Source: UBA6080 sp964607515
Lineage (GTDB): Bacteria > Fermentibacterota > Fermentibacteria > Fermentibacterales > JCC-6
Length of the DNA: 64,000 nucleotides
Direction of reading: 5' to 3'
Assembly (NCBI GenBank): GCA_964607515.1
Contig: CAZSKU010000011.1
Span: 10,997-74,996 of the forward strand
A program made the position numbers and the translations under genes. Below are positions 42,317-50,184 of the stretch, in pieces. The notes beneath the pieces were generated by a model. The model saw only the letters and a program-made list of their open reading frames with translations. It was not told the DNA's origin and made no database searches. Positions within the stretch are counted from its first letter, which is position 1. Each line of letters begins with the position of its first letter.

Positions 42317-42804
42317 CCCCGGCCCCCGAACAGCCGGGAGAGGTTTTCCCGGGTTTCCTCCAGGGACTGGGAGAGCACCCTCACCCCGCCCACGGTACTC
42401 ATGAAACTGGTATCTCCGTTCCACCTGGGAAGCACGTGGAGGTGCAGGTGCCCCGGAACCCCGGCCCCGGCCGCGGAGCCCAGGTTCCAGCCGCCGTTCA
42501 TCCCCTGGCACTTCATCACACTCCGCAGGGCATTCTCGGCCTGGCGCACCATCTCCATCAGCTCCCCGATCTCCTCCCGGGAGGCCGATGTGAAGTCGGG
42601 AACGTGCCTGAAGGGGACCAGCATAAGGTGACCGTTGATGTAGGGGAAGCGGTTGAGCACCGCGAAACAGGTTTTCCCGCGGGCCAGCACCAGGTTTTCA
42701 CGGTCCCGTCCGGGGCCGTCGGCTCCAATCCCGCAGAAGATGCAGTCGGAAGCTACGGAGGAGGTTACGTAGCTGTTCCTCCACGGTGCCCAGAGCCGGT
42801 TCAC
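42313..42804 (-). CDS. HIT-family nucleotide hydrolase/phosphorylase
   Basis: A 163-residue HIT protein. The catalytic triad motif is HLHLHVLPRW (His-x-His-x-His). An N-terminal zinc Cys pair (DCIFCGI) and 'NRFPYINGHLMLVPFRH' resemble Ap4A phosphorylase-like HIT enzymes of bacteria, which usually start 'RLWAPWRxxYV', as here. GTG at 42804 overlaps the uridylyltransferase gene (GTGA). Confidence 0.85.
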   Translation of the reverse strand: MNRLWAPWRNSYVTSSVASDCIFCGIGADGPGRDRENLVLARGKTCFAVLNRFPYINGHLMLVPFRHVPDFTSASREEIGELMEMVRQAENALRSVMKCQGMNGGWNLGSAAGAGVPGHLHLHVLPRWNGDTSFMSTVGGVRVLSQSLEETRENLSRLFGGRG

Positions 42805-43748
42805 GAACCGCTCCTTACGGAACCTTCCGGCAGTTCGCAGTCCACCCGGGCGTTCTCCACCACGCAGAAGTCCAGCAATCGAGCGGTGGAGGCAATGTGA
42901 GCGCTGCCGGAAACCCGGCAGTGTCGCCCGATGTAGGCCCCCGGCGCCACCACTGCGCTGTCCTCGATCCAGACTCCGTCGGGGTCGGGGATCACCACTC
43001 CCGAGAGCAGCAGTTCCTCCACCACCCTGCGCTTGAGGGCCCGGGTGCACTCCGCCAGGTGCAGCGGATCGTTGACCCCCCGGACTTCCAGCCACTCACC
43101 GGCCTTGAGGGCCTCCACCCCCAGCCCCAGAGCCAGGGCTTTCTCCACGGCGTCCGTGAGGTAGTACTCCCCCTGGGCATTGCCGTTCCCTATGGAATTC
43201 AGCAGCGCCGGAAGGTCTTTCCCCCGGAAAACCATGATTCCGGTGTTTATCTCCCGGCAGTTCCTCTCCAGGTCCGAGGCGTCCCGGTGCTCAACGATCC
43301 TGGCCACCGACCCATCCGCGCTCCGGATAACCCGGCCGTACCCCGCGGGATCCGGAGGCTCCGCGGTGAGCACCGCCATGACGGCGTCCGTTCTCCTTCT
43401 CGTTTCGATCAGTTCGGTTAAGGTGCCGGCCCTCAGCAGGGGAACGTCACCCAGAAGAACAAGCACCTCGACGGCACCCTCCCACGCCGGCATGGCGCAC
43501 CGTAGAGCATGGGCGGTGCCCAGCTGCGGTTCCTGAACCACCCATTGCACGCCCCGGGCCTGGAGCACGGGTGCCACCAGATCCCGTCCGAAGCCGATCA
43601 CCGCGGTCACCCGGCGGCAGCCGGCCTCCAGGGCGGTTGCAGCCACCCTGAGGATCATCGGCGTGCCCAGAACCGGATGCAGGACCTTGGGGACCGGCGA
43701 CTTCATCCTGGTCCCCCTGCCCGCGGCGAGAATCACGCAGTGAAGCAT
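42801..43748 (-). CDS. short GlmU-like UDP-GlcNAc pyrophosphorylase
   Basis: A 315-residue nucleotidyltransferase. N-terminal 'ILAAGRGTRMKSPVPKVLHPVLGTPM' is the GlmU uridylyltransferase signature, with 'EPQLGTAHALRC', 'LLGDVPLL' and 'NTGIMVF' also in place. After about residue 230 comes the linker helix and only three to four left-handed-helix turns ('VWIEDSAVVAPGAYIGRHCRVSG'). Full GlmU (about 450 residues) has a complete acetyltransferase domain with catalytic His and Asn, which is missing. It ends in a proper GTGA junction, so this is not an obvious frameshift. Confidence 0.82.
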   Translation of the reverse strand: MLHCVILAAGRGTRMKSPVPKVLHPVLGTPMILRVAATALEAGCRRVTAVIGFGRDLVAPVLQARGVQWVVQEPQLGTAHALRCAMPAWEGAVEVLVLLGDVPLLRAGTLTELIETRRRTDAVMAVLTAEPPDPAGYGRVIRSADGSVARIVEHRDASDLERNCREINTGIMVFRGKDLPALLNSIGNGNAQGEYYLTDAVEKALALGLGVEALKAGEWLEVRGVNDPLHLAECTRALKRRVVEELLLSGVVIPDPDGVWIEDSAVVAPGAYIGRHCRVSGSAHIASTARLLDFCVVENARVDCELPEGSVRSGS

Positions 43749-44105
43749 TCAGAGCACCCTGGGTTGAAGGTTGTCCCGATCCGCCACTACGACCACCGGA
43801 GAGGCCGGGGTTTCCAAGGATGTATCCACCAGGACGAACTGCAGGATGATAATCAGGTCGCCCGGCGAGCAGAGCCGTGCGGCGGCTCCGTTTATGCAGA
43901 TGACGCCGGAACCCGCCGCGCCCTCCACAACATAGGTCTCGAACCTGGCTCCCGTCTCTATGCACGCCACGAGAACCTTCTCTCCCGGCATGATGCCGGA
44001 CAGGTCAAGCATGTCTCTGTCGATGGTGATGGAGCCCGAGTAGTCCAGATTGGCCTCGGTGACCTTCATCCGGTGCAGTTTGGCCCCCAGGAATGTTCTC
44101 AGCAT
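43749..44105 (-). CDS. panD: aspartate 1-decarboxylase precursor
   Basis: A 118-residue pyruvoyl-dependent enzyme making beta-alanine for pantothenate. Self-cleavage is expected between Gly24 and Ser25 (DYSGSITID). Other motifs: 'LHRMKVTEANLDY' and 'INGAAARLCSPGDLIIIL'. It follows panC with a seven-base overlap and abuts the GlmU-like gene with no gap. Confidence 0.93.
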   Translation of the reverse strand: MLRTFLGAKLHRMKVTEANLDYSGSITIDRDMLDLSGIMPGEKVLVACIETGARFETYVVEGAAGSGVICINGAAARLCSPGDLIIILQFVLVDTSLETPASPVVVVADRDNLQPRVL

Positions 44106-44971
44106 CGGTTCCTCCGTGGAAATGCGGGGGGGACCAGTTCGATGTTGTCTATCAGTCTGGTTCTTCCCGCGTAAACGGCGGTGAGAAGCCTCAGGGGCCG
44201 GTCCAGGAAACCGCGGGGTTCCAGGGTGGACGGATCCACCGCCTCCAGGTATGAAACCGAGAGAAGCCCGCCTTCCGACACCACCTCCATGAAACGTTCC
44301 TTTATCTCACCCACCTCTGTCTGCCCTTCGAGGGCGGCTTCAGCGGCCCGGGCGAGCCCCAGGTGTATCAGCGCGGCCTGCTCCCTCTCCCCTGGTGAAA
44401 GGTAGGAGTTCCTGCTGCTCATGGCAAGCCCGTCCGCTTCCCTTACGGTCGGACAGGCAACGATTTCCGTTCCGAGCCTGAGGTCGGAGACCATCCTTCC
44501 CACCACCACCAGCTGCTGGAAATCCTTCTCCCCGAAGTAGGATCTGTCCGGCGCGATCATTCGGAACAACACGCAGCAGACCGTGGTGACTCCCCTGAAA
44601 TGCCCCGGACGGGCCGCCCCGCAAAGGCCGGAAGTAAGACCGGTGACTTCCACGAAGGTGCTGAACCCCTCCGGGTAGATCGTTCCGGGTTCCGGGGCGA
44701 AGACCAGGTCGGCCCCCTCCCTCTCCAGCAGCCGGAGATCCTGGCCCAGATCCCTCGGGTACTTCTCGAGGTCTTCTCCGGGGCCGAACTGGGTCGGATT
44801 CACGAACACCGACACGACCACCCGGTCGCACTCCCTCCGGGCCCTGCGCACCAGACTGGCGTGCCCCTGGTGGAGAGCACCCATGGTGGGCACGAAACCC
44901 ACGGTCATGCCGGACGGACCCCGCGCGGCCGTCAATTCCCGGAGTTCCCGTTCCAGCCGCACCAGCCGCAT
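44099..44971 (-). CDS. panC: pantothenate synthetase
   Basis: A 290-residue ATP-dependent ligase joining pantoate and beta-alanine. 'FVPTMGALHQGHASLVRRA' carries the HxGH ATP site; 'FVNPTQFGPGEDLEKYPR', 'YFGEKDFQQL' and 'MSSRNSYLSPGER' (KMSKS-like) follow. Coupled by a one-base overlap (TGATG) to the kinase gene upstream and overlapping panD by seven bases; panB is not in the window. Confidence 0.93.
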   Translation of the reverse strand: MRLVRLERELRELTAARGPSGMTVGFVPTMGALHQGHASLVRRARRECDRVVVSVFVNPTQFGPGEDLEKYPRDLGQDLRLLEREGADLVFAPEPGTIYPEGFSTFVEVTGLTSGLCGAARPGHFRGVTTVCCVLFRMIAPDRSYFGEKDFQQLVVVGRMVSDLRLGTEIVACPTVREADGLAMSSRNSYLSPGEREQAALIHLGLARAAEAALEGQTEVGEIKERFMEVVSEGGLLSVSYLEAVDPSTLEPRGFLDRPLRLLTAVYAGRTRLIDNIELVPPAFPRRNRC

Positions 44972-45621
44972 CAGAACAGCCTCTCATTCCCGGTGGAGAA
45001 GCTCTCCAGCCCCCCCCGGTGCTTCTTTATGGCGTCCAGAAGGGCGTCCGCAGGGTCCTTCACACCCATGATCCTCTCGGCGTTCACCACCAGAGTGGGC
45101 AGCCTTCTTTCCCTGAGAAAGAAGCTGTTGAACGAATCCACCAGCCTGTCCACCCAGCTCCTGCTCACGTCCCGTTCGAAGGGTCTTCCGTAGCGCACCA
45201 TCCGCTCCTTCAGAAAACCGGCGGAGGCCTGGAGGTAGACCACCAGATCGGGCTCCGGCGCCTGCGGGGCAAGGACCTCGGAGAGCTTACGGTACAGGAC
45301 CAGCTCCCTCTCGGAAAGGGTCGCCCGGGCGAATATGCCGTCCCTGTGGAAGCAGAAGTCGCTCACGGCTGGGCCGTTGAGGAGGTCCACCCGGTGGAGT
45401 TCCTCCAGTCTTCCGTGCCGCTGGATTAGGAAGGAGACCTGGGTCTGGAAGGCCCACTTCTCCATGTCCCTGTGAAAAAGGTACAGGAAGGGATTATCCT
45501 CGGGCTTTTCCAGCACCGGCCGCCCTTCCATCCTCTCCGCCAAGGATACCGCCAGGGTGGTTTTTCCCGCACCCGGAGGGCCTTCCACGGAAAGGGTAGA
45601 GAGGCTGCAAAAGTCAGTCAA
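44971..45621 (-). CDS. deoxynucleoside kinase family protein
   Basis: A 216-residue kinase. P-loop GPPGAGKTT (14-22), 'EKPEDNPFLYLFHRDMEKWAFQTQVSFL' region (the E and Q/F substrate pocket of dNKs), 'SDFCFHRDGIFA' (DRS-like motif variant) and 'LVVYLQASAGFLKERMVRYGRPFE' lid. It phosphorylates a deoxynucleoside, probably a purine one, but specificity cannot be read. TTG at 45621 overlaps folK by eight bases. Such kinases often sit beside folK/panC in this kind of genome. Confidence 0.8.
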   Translation of the reverse strand: MTDFCSLSTLSVEGPPGAGKTTLAVSLAERMEGRPVLEKPEDNPFLYLFHRDMEKWAFQTQVSFLIQRHGRLEELHRVDLLNGPAVSDFCFHRDGIFARATLSERELVLYRKLSEVLAPQAPEPDLVVYLQASAGFLKERMVRYGRPFERDVSRSWVDRLVDSFNSFFLRERRLPTLVVNAERIMGVKDPADALLDAIKKHRGGLESFSTGNERLF

Positions 45622-46114
45622 ATGCCGCCCCCTCGAACAGGCTGACTCGAGCATCATCCCCGGTGCGGGCCAGAAGCGCCTTTGGTGTCAGTCCCAGGCC
45701 GGGCACCGGTTCCGACAGCACCTCCGCCAGGGGGACGAGCACGAAACGGCGAAGGTGCATCCGCGGATGGGGGATGATCATGTCTTCGACGCTTTCACCG
45801 CTCTCCAGGAAGAGCACGTCCACGTCCATGGAGCGCGCCCCGCCATGCTTTTTCACAGGAGCCCCGCAGAGGGCTTCGATCTCCCGGCATGTCTTCAGAA
45901 GAGCCCGATCCGAAGCCCGCCAGCCTCCCACCGCCACGCAGTTCAGAAACTCCCCTCCCTGCACGTTCCCCCAGGGCTGGGTCCTGTAGACCGAAGAGAA
46001 ACGGAGATCCTCCGTCTCCGGGGAGTTTCGCAGGTACAGTGCTGCCTTCCCGAGGCATTCGAGGGTGCCGGGGGAGTTTCCTCCCAGCCCCAGTCCGAAC
46101 AGCCTAGCCTTCAA
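45614..46114 (-). CDS. folK: 6-hydroxymethyl-7,8-dihydropterin pyrophosphokinase (HPPK)
   Basis: A 166-residue folate-pathway kinase. Motifs: 'GLGLGGNSPGTL' , 'SSVYRTQPWG', 'FLNCVAVG', and the Mg/ATP site 'ARSMDVDVLFL' with 'HPRMHLRRFVLVPLAEV'. TTG at 46114 overlaps folB by 11 bases; GGAG lies upstream. Works after FolB. Confidence 0.92.
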   Translation of the reverse strand: MKARLFGLGLGGNSPGTLECLGKAALYLRNSPETEDLRFSSVYRTQPWGNVQGGEFLNCVAVGGWRASDRALLKTCREIEALCGAPVKKHGGARSMDVDVLFLESGESVEDMIIPHPRMHLRRFVLVPLAEVLSEPVPGLGLTPKALLARTGDDARVSLFEGAAFD

Positions 46115-46430
46115 CGGTATACTCCGCCCTCGCCGCGGGAGGGGTTACCGGGGGAAAGGGTTTGGCCACGGTGACCGTCCATTTCCCGGGGCACCCGGAG
46201 GACAGCATCTCGTGGACCCGGTGGGCCAGTTCCTCGATCAGGCCGAACCTCTCCTCCGAAAGGGATGAAACCCGGGAACAGACCCATGCGTAGTCCGCCA
46301 TCGGCTCCTCCCGGTGCTCCCCCTCCAGGACCGCGTCCAGGATGACAGTGCGGGGAAAGATCCGCTCCTCGGGCATTATTCCCAAGAACACCCGGAGGGG
46401 AATCCCCCTGACCGCCAGACGGCCCCTCAT
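46104..46430 (-). CDS. folB: dihydroneopterin aldolase
   Basis: A 108-residue FolB-family enzyme. 'AVRGIPLRVFLGIMPEERIFPRTVILDAVLE' is described by its GI-P-E-R core, the FolB start, and the C-terminal 'VTVAKPFPPV' holds the KP motif; the catalytic Glu lies in 'RFGLIEELAHRV'. ATG at 46430 forms an ATGA junction with dapL; an ATG 21 bases further up is an alternative. Confidence 0.85.
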   Translation of the reverse strand: MRGRLAVRGIPLRVFLGIMPEERIFPRTVILDAVLEGEHREEPMADYAWVCSRVSSLSEERFGLIEELAHRVHEMLSSGCPGKWTVTVAKPFPPVTPPAARAEYTVEG

Positions 46431-47641
46431 TCCTCCTTCTTCCTCAGCCATCGCAGGAGCCTGTTCCTGTACAGCTCCATCTCCTCAAGCCTGCCCACCG
46501 CCTGATGAATCCTGGCCTCGGGCACGGTGAGGGCGAACCTTACGTACCCTTCGCCCCAGGAACCGAATCCGCTTCCGGGGGTCACCATGATTCCCGCCCG
46601 GTTCACCAGTTTGCCGGCGAAGGACATGGAGTCGGCGCCCCTGGGAAGCCTGACCCACAGGTAGAAGGTCCCCGGAGCCTGGAAAACCTCCCAGCCCAGT
46701 TTCTGAAGCCCCGCGGTCAGGACTTCCCGTCGGGCCCGGTACATGGCGAGAAGACCCTTCAGGTGATCTTCGGGGAGGTCCATGGCGGCGGCGGCCGCGG
46801 CCTGTATCGCAGTGAAAACTCCTGAATCGATATTTTCTTTGGCGCTGGTGAAACTGGCCACCAGCCTTTTCGACCCGGCCACGAAACCAACCCGCCACCC
46901 GGTCATGCAGAAGGTCTTGGACAGGCTGTGGAACTCGAGAACCACCTCGTCCGCCCCATCGACCTCCAGAAGCGACGCCGGGCGCGCGCCGTCGAACCGA
47001 ATGTGGCTGTAGGAGTTGTCGCTGGCAAGGAGAAGGTCGTTCTCCCGGGCGAACCTGACGATCCTTTCCATCTGCTCCCTTGTGAGCACGGCGCCGGTGG
47101 GGTTGTTCGGATAGTTAACGAAAAGGACTTTGGCCTGCCGGAGTACTTCCGGCGGAATCCTGTCCAGTGCGGGAATGAAACCGTTGTCCCAGAGCAGCGG
47201 AACGTCCACGGGAATCGCGTCCGCCAGGATGGCCGAAGCGCGGTAGACCGGGTAGCCGGGATTGGGCACCAGTACGATGTCGCCACGGTTGCAGAAGACC
47301 ATGGGCACATGGGCTATGCCCTCCTTGGACCCGATGAGGGCGGCCACCTCGACGCCGCCTCCGATTCCGAAATCCCTTTCCAGGAAGCGCCGGGCGGCTT
47401 CCTGAAAGAAGCCGCTTCCCCGGTTACTAGGATAGCGGTGGTACGAAGGTTCCAGCAGGGCCCTGCGCCCGGCCTCCACCACTTCCGGCGGTGTGGGCGT
47501 GTCGGGGTCGCCGATACCGAAGTCGATTATGTCAAGCCCCCTTTTGACCGCCGCGGTCCTTTTGCGGTCCAGCTCGGCGAACAGGTATGGGGGGAGCTTG
47601 CTCAGCCGCTCCGAGGCGCTGATCAGGGCCTTCCTGTCCAA
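46427..47641 (-). CDS. dapL: LL-diaminopimelate aminotransferase-like PLP enzyme
   Basis: A 404-residue class I aminotransferase. N-terminal 'ERLSKLPPYLFAELDRKR' and 'DIIDFGIGDPDTPTPPEVVEAGRRAL' mark the DapL-type subgroup; the PLP Lys is in SLSKTFCMTGWRVG and the phosphate/substrate Arg is near the end. DapL turns tetrahydrodipicolinate directly into LL-diaminopimelate for lysine and peptidoglycan. Closely similar alanine/glutamate aminotransferases exist, so specificity is probable only. TTG at 47641 follows AAAGGAG. First gene of the 19-gene operon. Confidence 0.8.
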   Translation of the reverse strand: MDRKALISASERLSKLPPYLFAELDRKRTAAVKRGLDIIDFGIGDPDTPTPPEVVEAGRRALLEPSYHRYPSNRGSGFFQEAARRFLERDFGIGGGVEVAALIGSKEGIAHVPMVFCNRGDIVLVPNPGYPVYRASAILADAIPVDVPLLWDNGFIPALDRIPPEVLRQAKVLFVNYPNNPTGAVLTREQMERIVRFARENDLLLASDNSYSHIRFDGARPASLLEVDGADEVVLEFHSLSKTFCMTGWRVGFVAGSKRLVASFTSAKENIDSGVFTAIQAAAAAAMDLPEDHLKGLLAMYRARREVLTAGLQKLGWEVFQAPGTFYLWVRLPRGADSMSFAGKLVNRAGIMVTPGSGFGSWGEGYVRFALTVPEARIHQAVGRLEEMELYRNRLLRWLRKKEE

Positions 47642-47653
47642 GGCTTCTCCTTT

Positions 47654-47660
47654 CGTGATT
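47654..47660 (-). promoter_or_regulatory. -10-like TATATT element upstream of dapL operon
   Basis: In the short divergent gap between dapL and the helicase gene, the minus strand reads GATGTATATTACC, a -10-like hexamer about 15-20 bases before the ribosome-binding site of dapL. No clear -35 was found. This would be the main promoter of the 15-kb operon. Confidence 0.3.
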
Positions 47661-47713
47661 TGATGGTAATATACATCGGTCCCTAATCGAAGAATCTCAG
47701 GAGGCCCGCCACG

Positions 47714-49993
47714 ATACTGCCCTTCGATCCCGCGGCCGGAACCGTCAGGTGTTCCATAGGAACCCTTCTGGACCTCTGCCTTCTTCCGGAGAGCCTGAGG
47801 GAGGGTGACGACTCGCTGGACCTCGCCACCAGGGTGAGGCACCACCACATGGCGCAGAAGAGGAAGGCCGGCGAAACGGGAGGTTCCGTGGAGGTGGCCG
47901 CGGTGCTGAAAACCTCCTCCCTGGGAATCAGGTTCCACCTCTCCGGCAGGGCAGACGTGGTGAGTCCCGCCGGGGTGTGGGAGGTAAAGACCTGCTCGCC
48001 CATGAGGGATGCGCCCGCCCGCAGCCATCTGCTTCAGCTGTACTTCTACATGAAGGCGCTGGGAATCGATTCCGGCCGACTGCTGTACGTGAACCCGGAG
48101 GATGGCGAGGAGAGGGAGCTCCCCCTGGAAACCGCCGCACTGGCCCGGCTCTGGAGAACCTTCCTCCGGGGGGCCGCCAGGCTGGTCCGCCGGGAGTGGG
48201 ATCACCACAGAACCCTCGAGGAACATATCGGGGAGTTCGCCTTTCCCTTCCCCGAGTACCGTCCGGGCCAGAGGGAACTGGCCGGGGCGGTGACGGTATC
48301 GGTGGAGTCGGCCGGAGAGACGATGATCCAGGCTCCCACGGGAACCGGCAAGACCGCGGCGGTGCTCTTCGGCGCGGTAAAACCCGCGGTTGAAGCGTGG
48401 AACACGATCTTCTTCCTAACCGCCAAGAACACCCAGAAGAAACTCGCCCTGGAAACCGGGGGGCTGTTCCGGGCCGCCGGTCTGCCCCTGAGGGCGGTAG
48501 CCCTGTCGTCCAAGAAGGACAGCTGCCCCATGGACAGCGACCGCTGCTCCCCGGACAACTGCCCACTGGCGGAGGTGTTCGCCGACAGGATTGCTGATTC
48601 GGGCCTTCTGGAGGACTTGCTGGAACTGGGAATGGTGGATACGAAAACCCTTGTGGACCGGGCCTCCGCGGCCGGGGTGTGCCCCTTCGAGACCGGGCTT
48701 TGTCTTGCCCAGAGGTGCGATCTGGTCATCTGCGACTACAACCACGTCTTCGACCCGTCAGCGAGCCTGAAGAGGTTCTTCGCGGAAGAGGAGACCGCCG
48801 CCAGAATAGATCTCCTGGTGGACGAGGCTGCGAACCTGCCGGACCGGGTGGCCAGGATATGGTCGCCGGAGATCAGGGAATCATGGCTGAAAAGAACCGC
48901 ACTTCACGCCGGAAAGACCGGGGACCGGAAGATGAAGGGGCTGATCCGGCCCTGGACGAAGATGCTCAAGGCCGCTGGTGAACTCCTTCAGGGGGAAGAA
49001 ACCGACGATTTGCCCCTGCCCGGAGACCTGAGCCCCCCCAGGGTGGATGCCCGGAGGTGGAAACGCATCCTGAGGGCATCCCCGGAACCGCCCATCGAAA
49101 CCCTGGATCTCTGGCGGGCGGTGGTCAGGTTTTCACTGGTGGCGGACAGGTCCGACGGACCATTTCACCTCCTGGCCAGGAGAGAGAAGGGGGAAACGGT
49201 CGTCCAGTGGTTCTGTTCCAATCCCTCCGACCTCTCCGCGGAAGTGCACGGCCGCTGCCGGTCGGTCACCGCCTTCAGCGCCACCCTGTCGCCGGCATCC
49301 CATTTCAGGCCGCTTTTGGGGTTCCGGAAGGACTCCGGCTGGACCGGCACCGGTTGGCCCTTTCCCAGGGAGAATCTGAGGGTCTGGATAGACTCCACGA
49401 TCGACACCCGCTGGAAGGCCCGGGCCGAATCCACCGGCCGGGTGGCGGAGCGGATAGCTTCCGCCTGCCGGAAGACCCCGGGAACCTGGCTGGTCTGGTT
49501 TCCCTCATTCTCATGGATGGAGGAGGTGGCGGAGCGCCTGGCGGAATGCTCCCCCCTGGTGCAGCCCCGCATCACCACTCCCGGAGAAAGGGAAGAATTC
49601 CTGTCGTCGGCTTCTGCCGGGGGAAGACTGGTCCTTACGGTGGCCGGTGGCCTCTTCTCTGAGGGCGTGGACATGAGTTTTCCCGACCTGCGGGGCGGAT
49701 TTGCGGTGGGACCTTTCCTGCCCACGGTTAACACCCGGAGGGAACTGGTCAGGGCAGGGTACGACACACTGCGGAGCGACGGCTTTCTGCACGCATACGT
49801 GATTCCGGGAATGAACCGGGTGATCCAGGCGGCGGGAAGACTCGTGAGGAACCCTGAACAGAAGGCCGATCTGGTGCTTCTGGGAAGACGTTTCACCCGG
49901 GAACCCTACGCCGGTCTGCTCCCGGAACACTGGATGCCCGCCAGGGTGATAACCCGGCGGGGGGTCTCGATAATGAAAGGGGGGAGGCTTTGA
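47714..49993 (+). CDS. XPD/DinG-family helicase fused to an N-terminal Cas4-like PD-(D/E)XK nuclease domain
   Basis: About 759 residues from 47714, or 719 from the GTG at 47834. The nuclease part (first ~200 residues) has GRAD, then WEVKT and the Q-x-x-x-Y motif in 'HLLQLYFYMKALG', the Cas4/RecB layout. The helicase has Walker A APTGTGKT, iron-sulfur cysteines (CPMDSDRC, C, and CPFE), the DEAH variant 'LLVDEAANLPDR', and motifs V/VI in 'LVLTVAGGLFSEGVDM' and 'QAAGRLVRN'. It probably processes damaged DNA. The frame is open to 47687; AGGAGG at 47699-47704 sits nine bases before an ATA and twelve before a CTG, so a non-standard start is likely. A hairpin follows. Confidence 0.75.
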   Translation: MLPFDPAAGTVRCSIGTLLDLCLLPESLREGDDSLDLATRVRHHHMAQKRKAGETGGSVEVAAVLKTSSLGIRFHLSGRADVVSPAGVWEVKTCSPMRDAPARSHLLQLYFYMKALGIDSGRLLYVNPEDGEERELPLETAALARLWRTFLRGAARLVRREWDHHRTLEEHIGEFAFPFPEYRPGQRELAGAVTVSVESAGETMIQAPTGTGKTAAVLFGAVKPAVEAWNTIFFLTAKNTQKKLALETGGLFRAAGLPLRAVALSSKKDSCPMDSDRCSPDNCPLAEVFADRIADSGLLEDLLELGMVDTKTLVDRASAAGVCPFETGLCLAQRCDLVICDYNHVFDPSASLKRFFAEEETAARIDLLVDEAANLPDRVARIWSPEIRESWLKRTALHAGKTGDRKMKGLIRPWTKMLKAAGELLQGEETDDLPLPGDLSPPRVDARRWKRILRASPEPPIETLDLWRAVVRFSLVADRSDGPFHLLARREKGETVVQWFCSNPSDLSAEVHGRCRSVTAFSATLSPASHFRPLLGFRKDSGWTGTGWPFPRENLRVWIDSTIDTRWKARAESTGRVAERIASACRKTPGTWLVWFPSFSWMEEVAERLAECSPLVQPRITTPGEREEFLSSASAGGRLVLTVAGGLFSEGVDMSFPDLRGGFAVGPFLPTVNTRRELVRAGYDTLRSDGFLHAYVIPGMNRVIQAAGRLVRNPEQKADLVLLGRRFTREPYAGLLPEHWMPARVITRRGVSIMKGGRL

Positions 49994-50008
49994 GCCTCCC
50001 CCCGGCAG
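49979..50008 (+). terminator. hairpin terminator of the helicase gene
   Basis: An 11-bp stem (49979-49989 with 49993-50003) around a three-base loop; the helicase stop codon lies in the loop/stem. A GC-rich sequence then CTTTC follows. It lies between convergent genes and could serve both strands. Confidence 0.65.
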
Positions 50009-50021
50009 TCTTTCGGTAAAC

Positions 50022-50076
50022 CGGGAAGGCTAGTTGGTAGCGCCCTCGACGGCCTCGACGACTTCGCCCTCGACGG
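50022..50076 (-). other. contig-end copy of the repeat lipoprotein's 3' end
   Basis: These 55 bases are identical to 50177-50231 on the other side of the N gap. They hold the stop codon (50030-50032) and last residues of the repeat lipoprotein on the minus strand. The duplication is most simply an unresolved overlap of two contig ends. Confidence 0.85.
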
Positions 50077-50176
50077 NNNNNNNNNNNNNNNNNNNNNNNN
50101 NNNNNNNNNNNNNNNNNNNNNNNNNNNNNNNNNNNNNNNNNNNNNNNNNNNNNNNNNNNNNNNNNNNNNNNNNNNN
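50077..50176. other. assembly gap (100 N)
   Basis: Exactly 100 N, the standard placeholder for a gap of unknown length, placed inside the tandem-repeat lipoprotein gene. The flanking sequences share 55 identical bases, so the gap may have zero or even negative real length. Confidence 0.98.
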
Positions 50177-50184
50177 CGGGAAGG

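Noticed and set aside
47642..48226. Long minus-strand extension of dapL
   Set aside because: It reads antisense through the helicase gene; TTG at 47641 follows AAAGGAG and begins at the usual DapL N-terminus.
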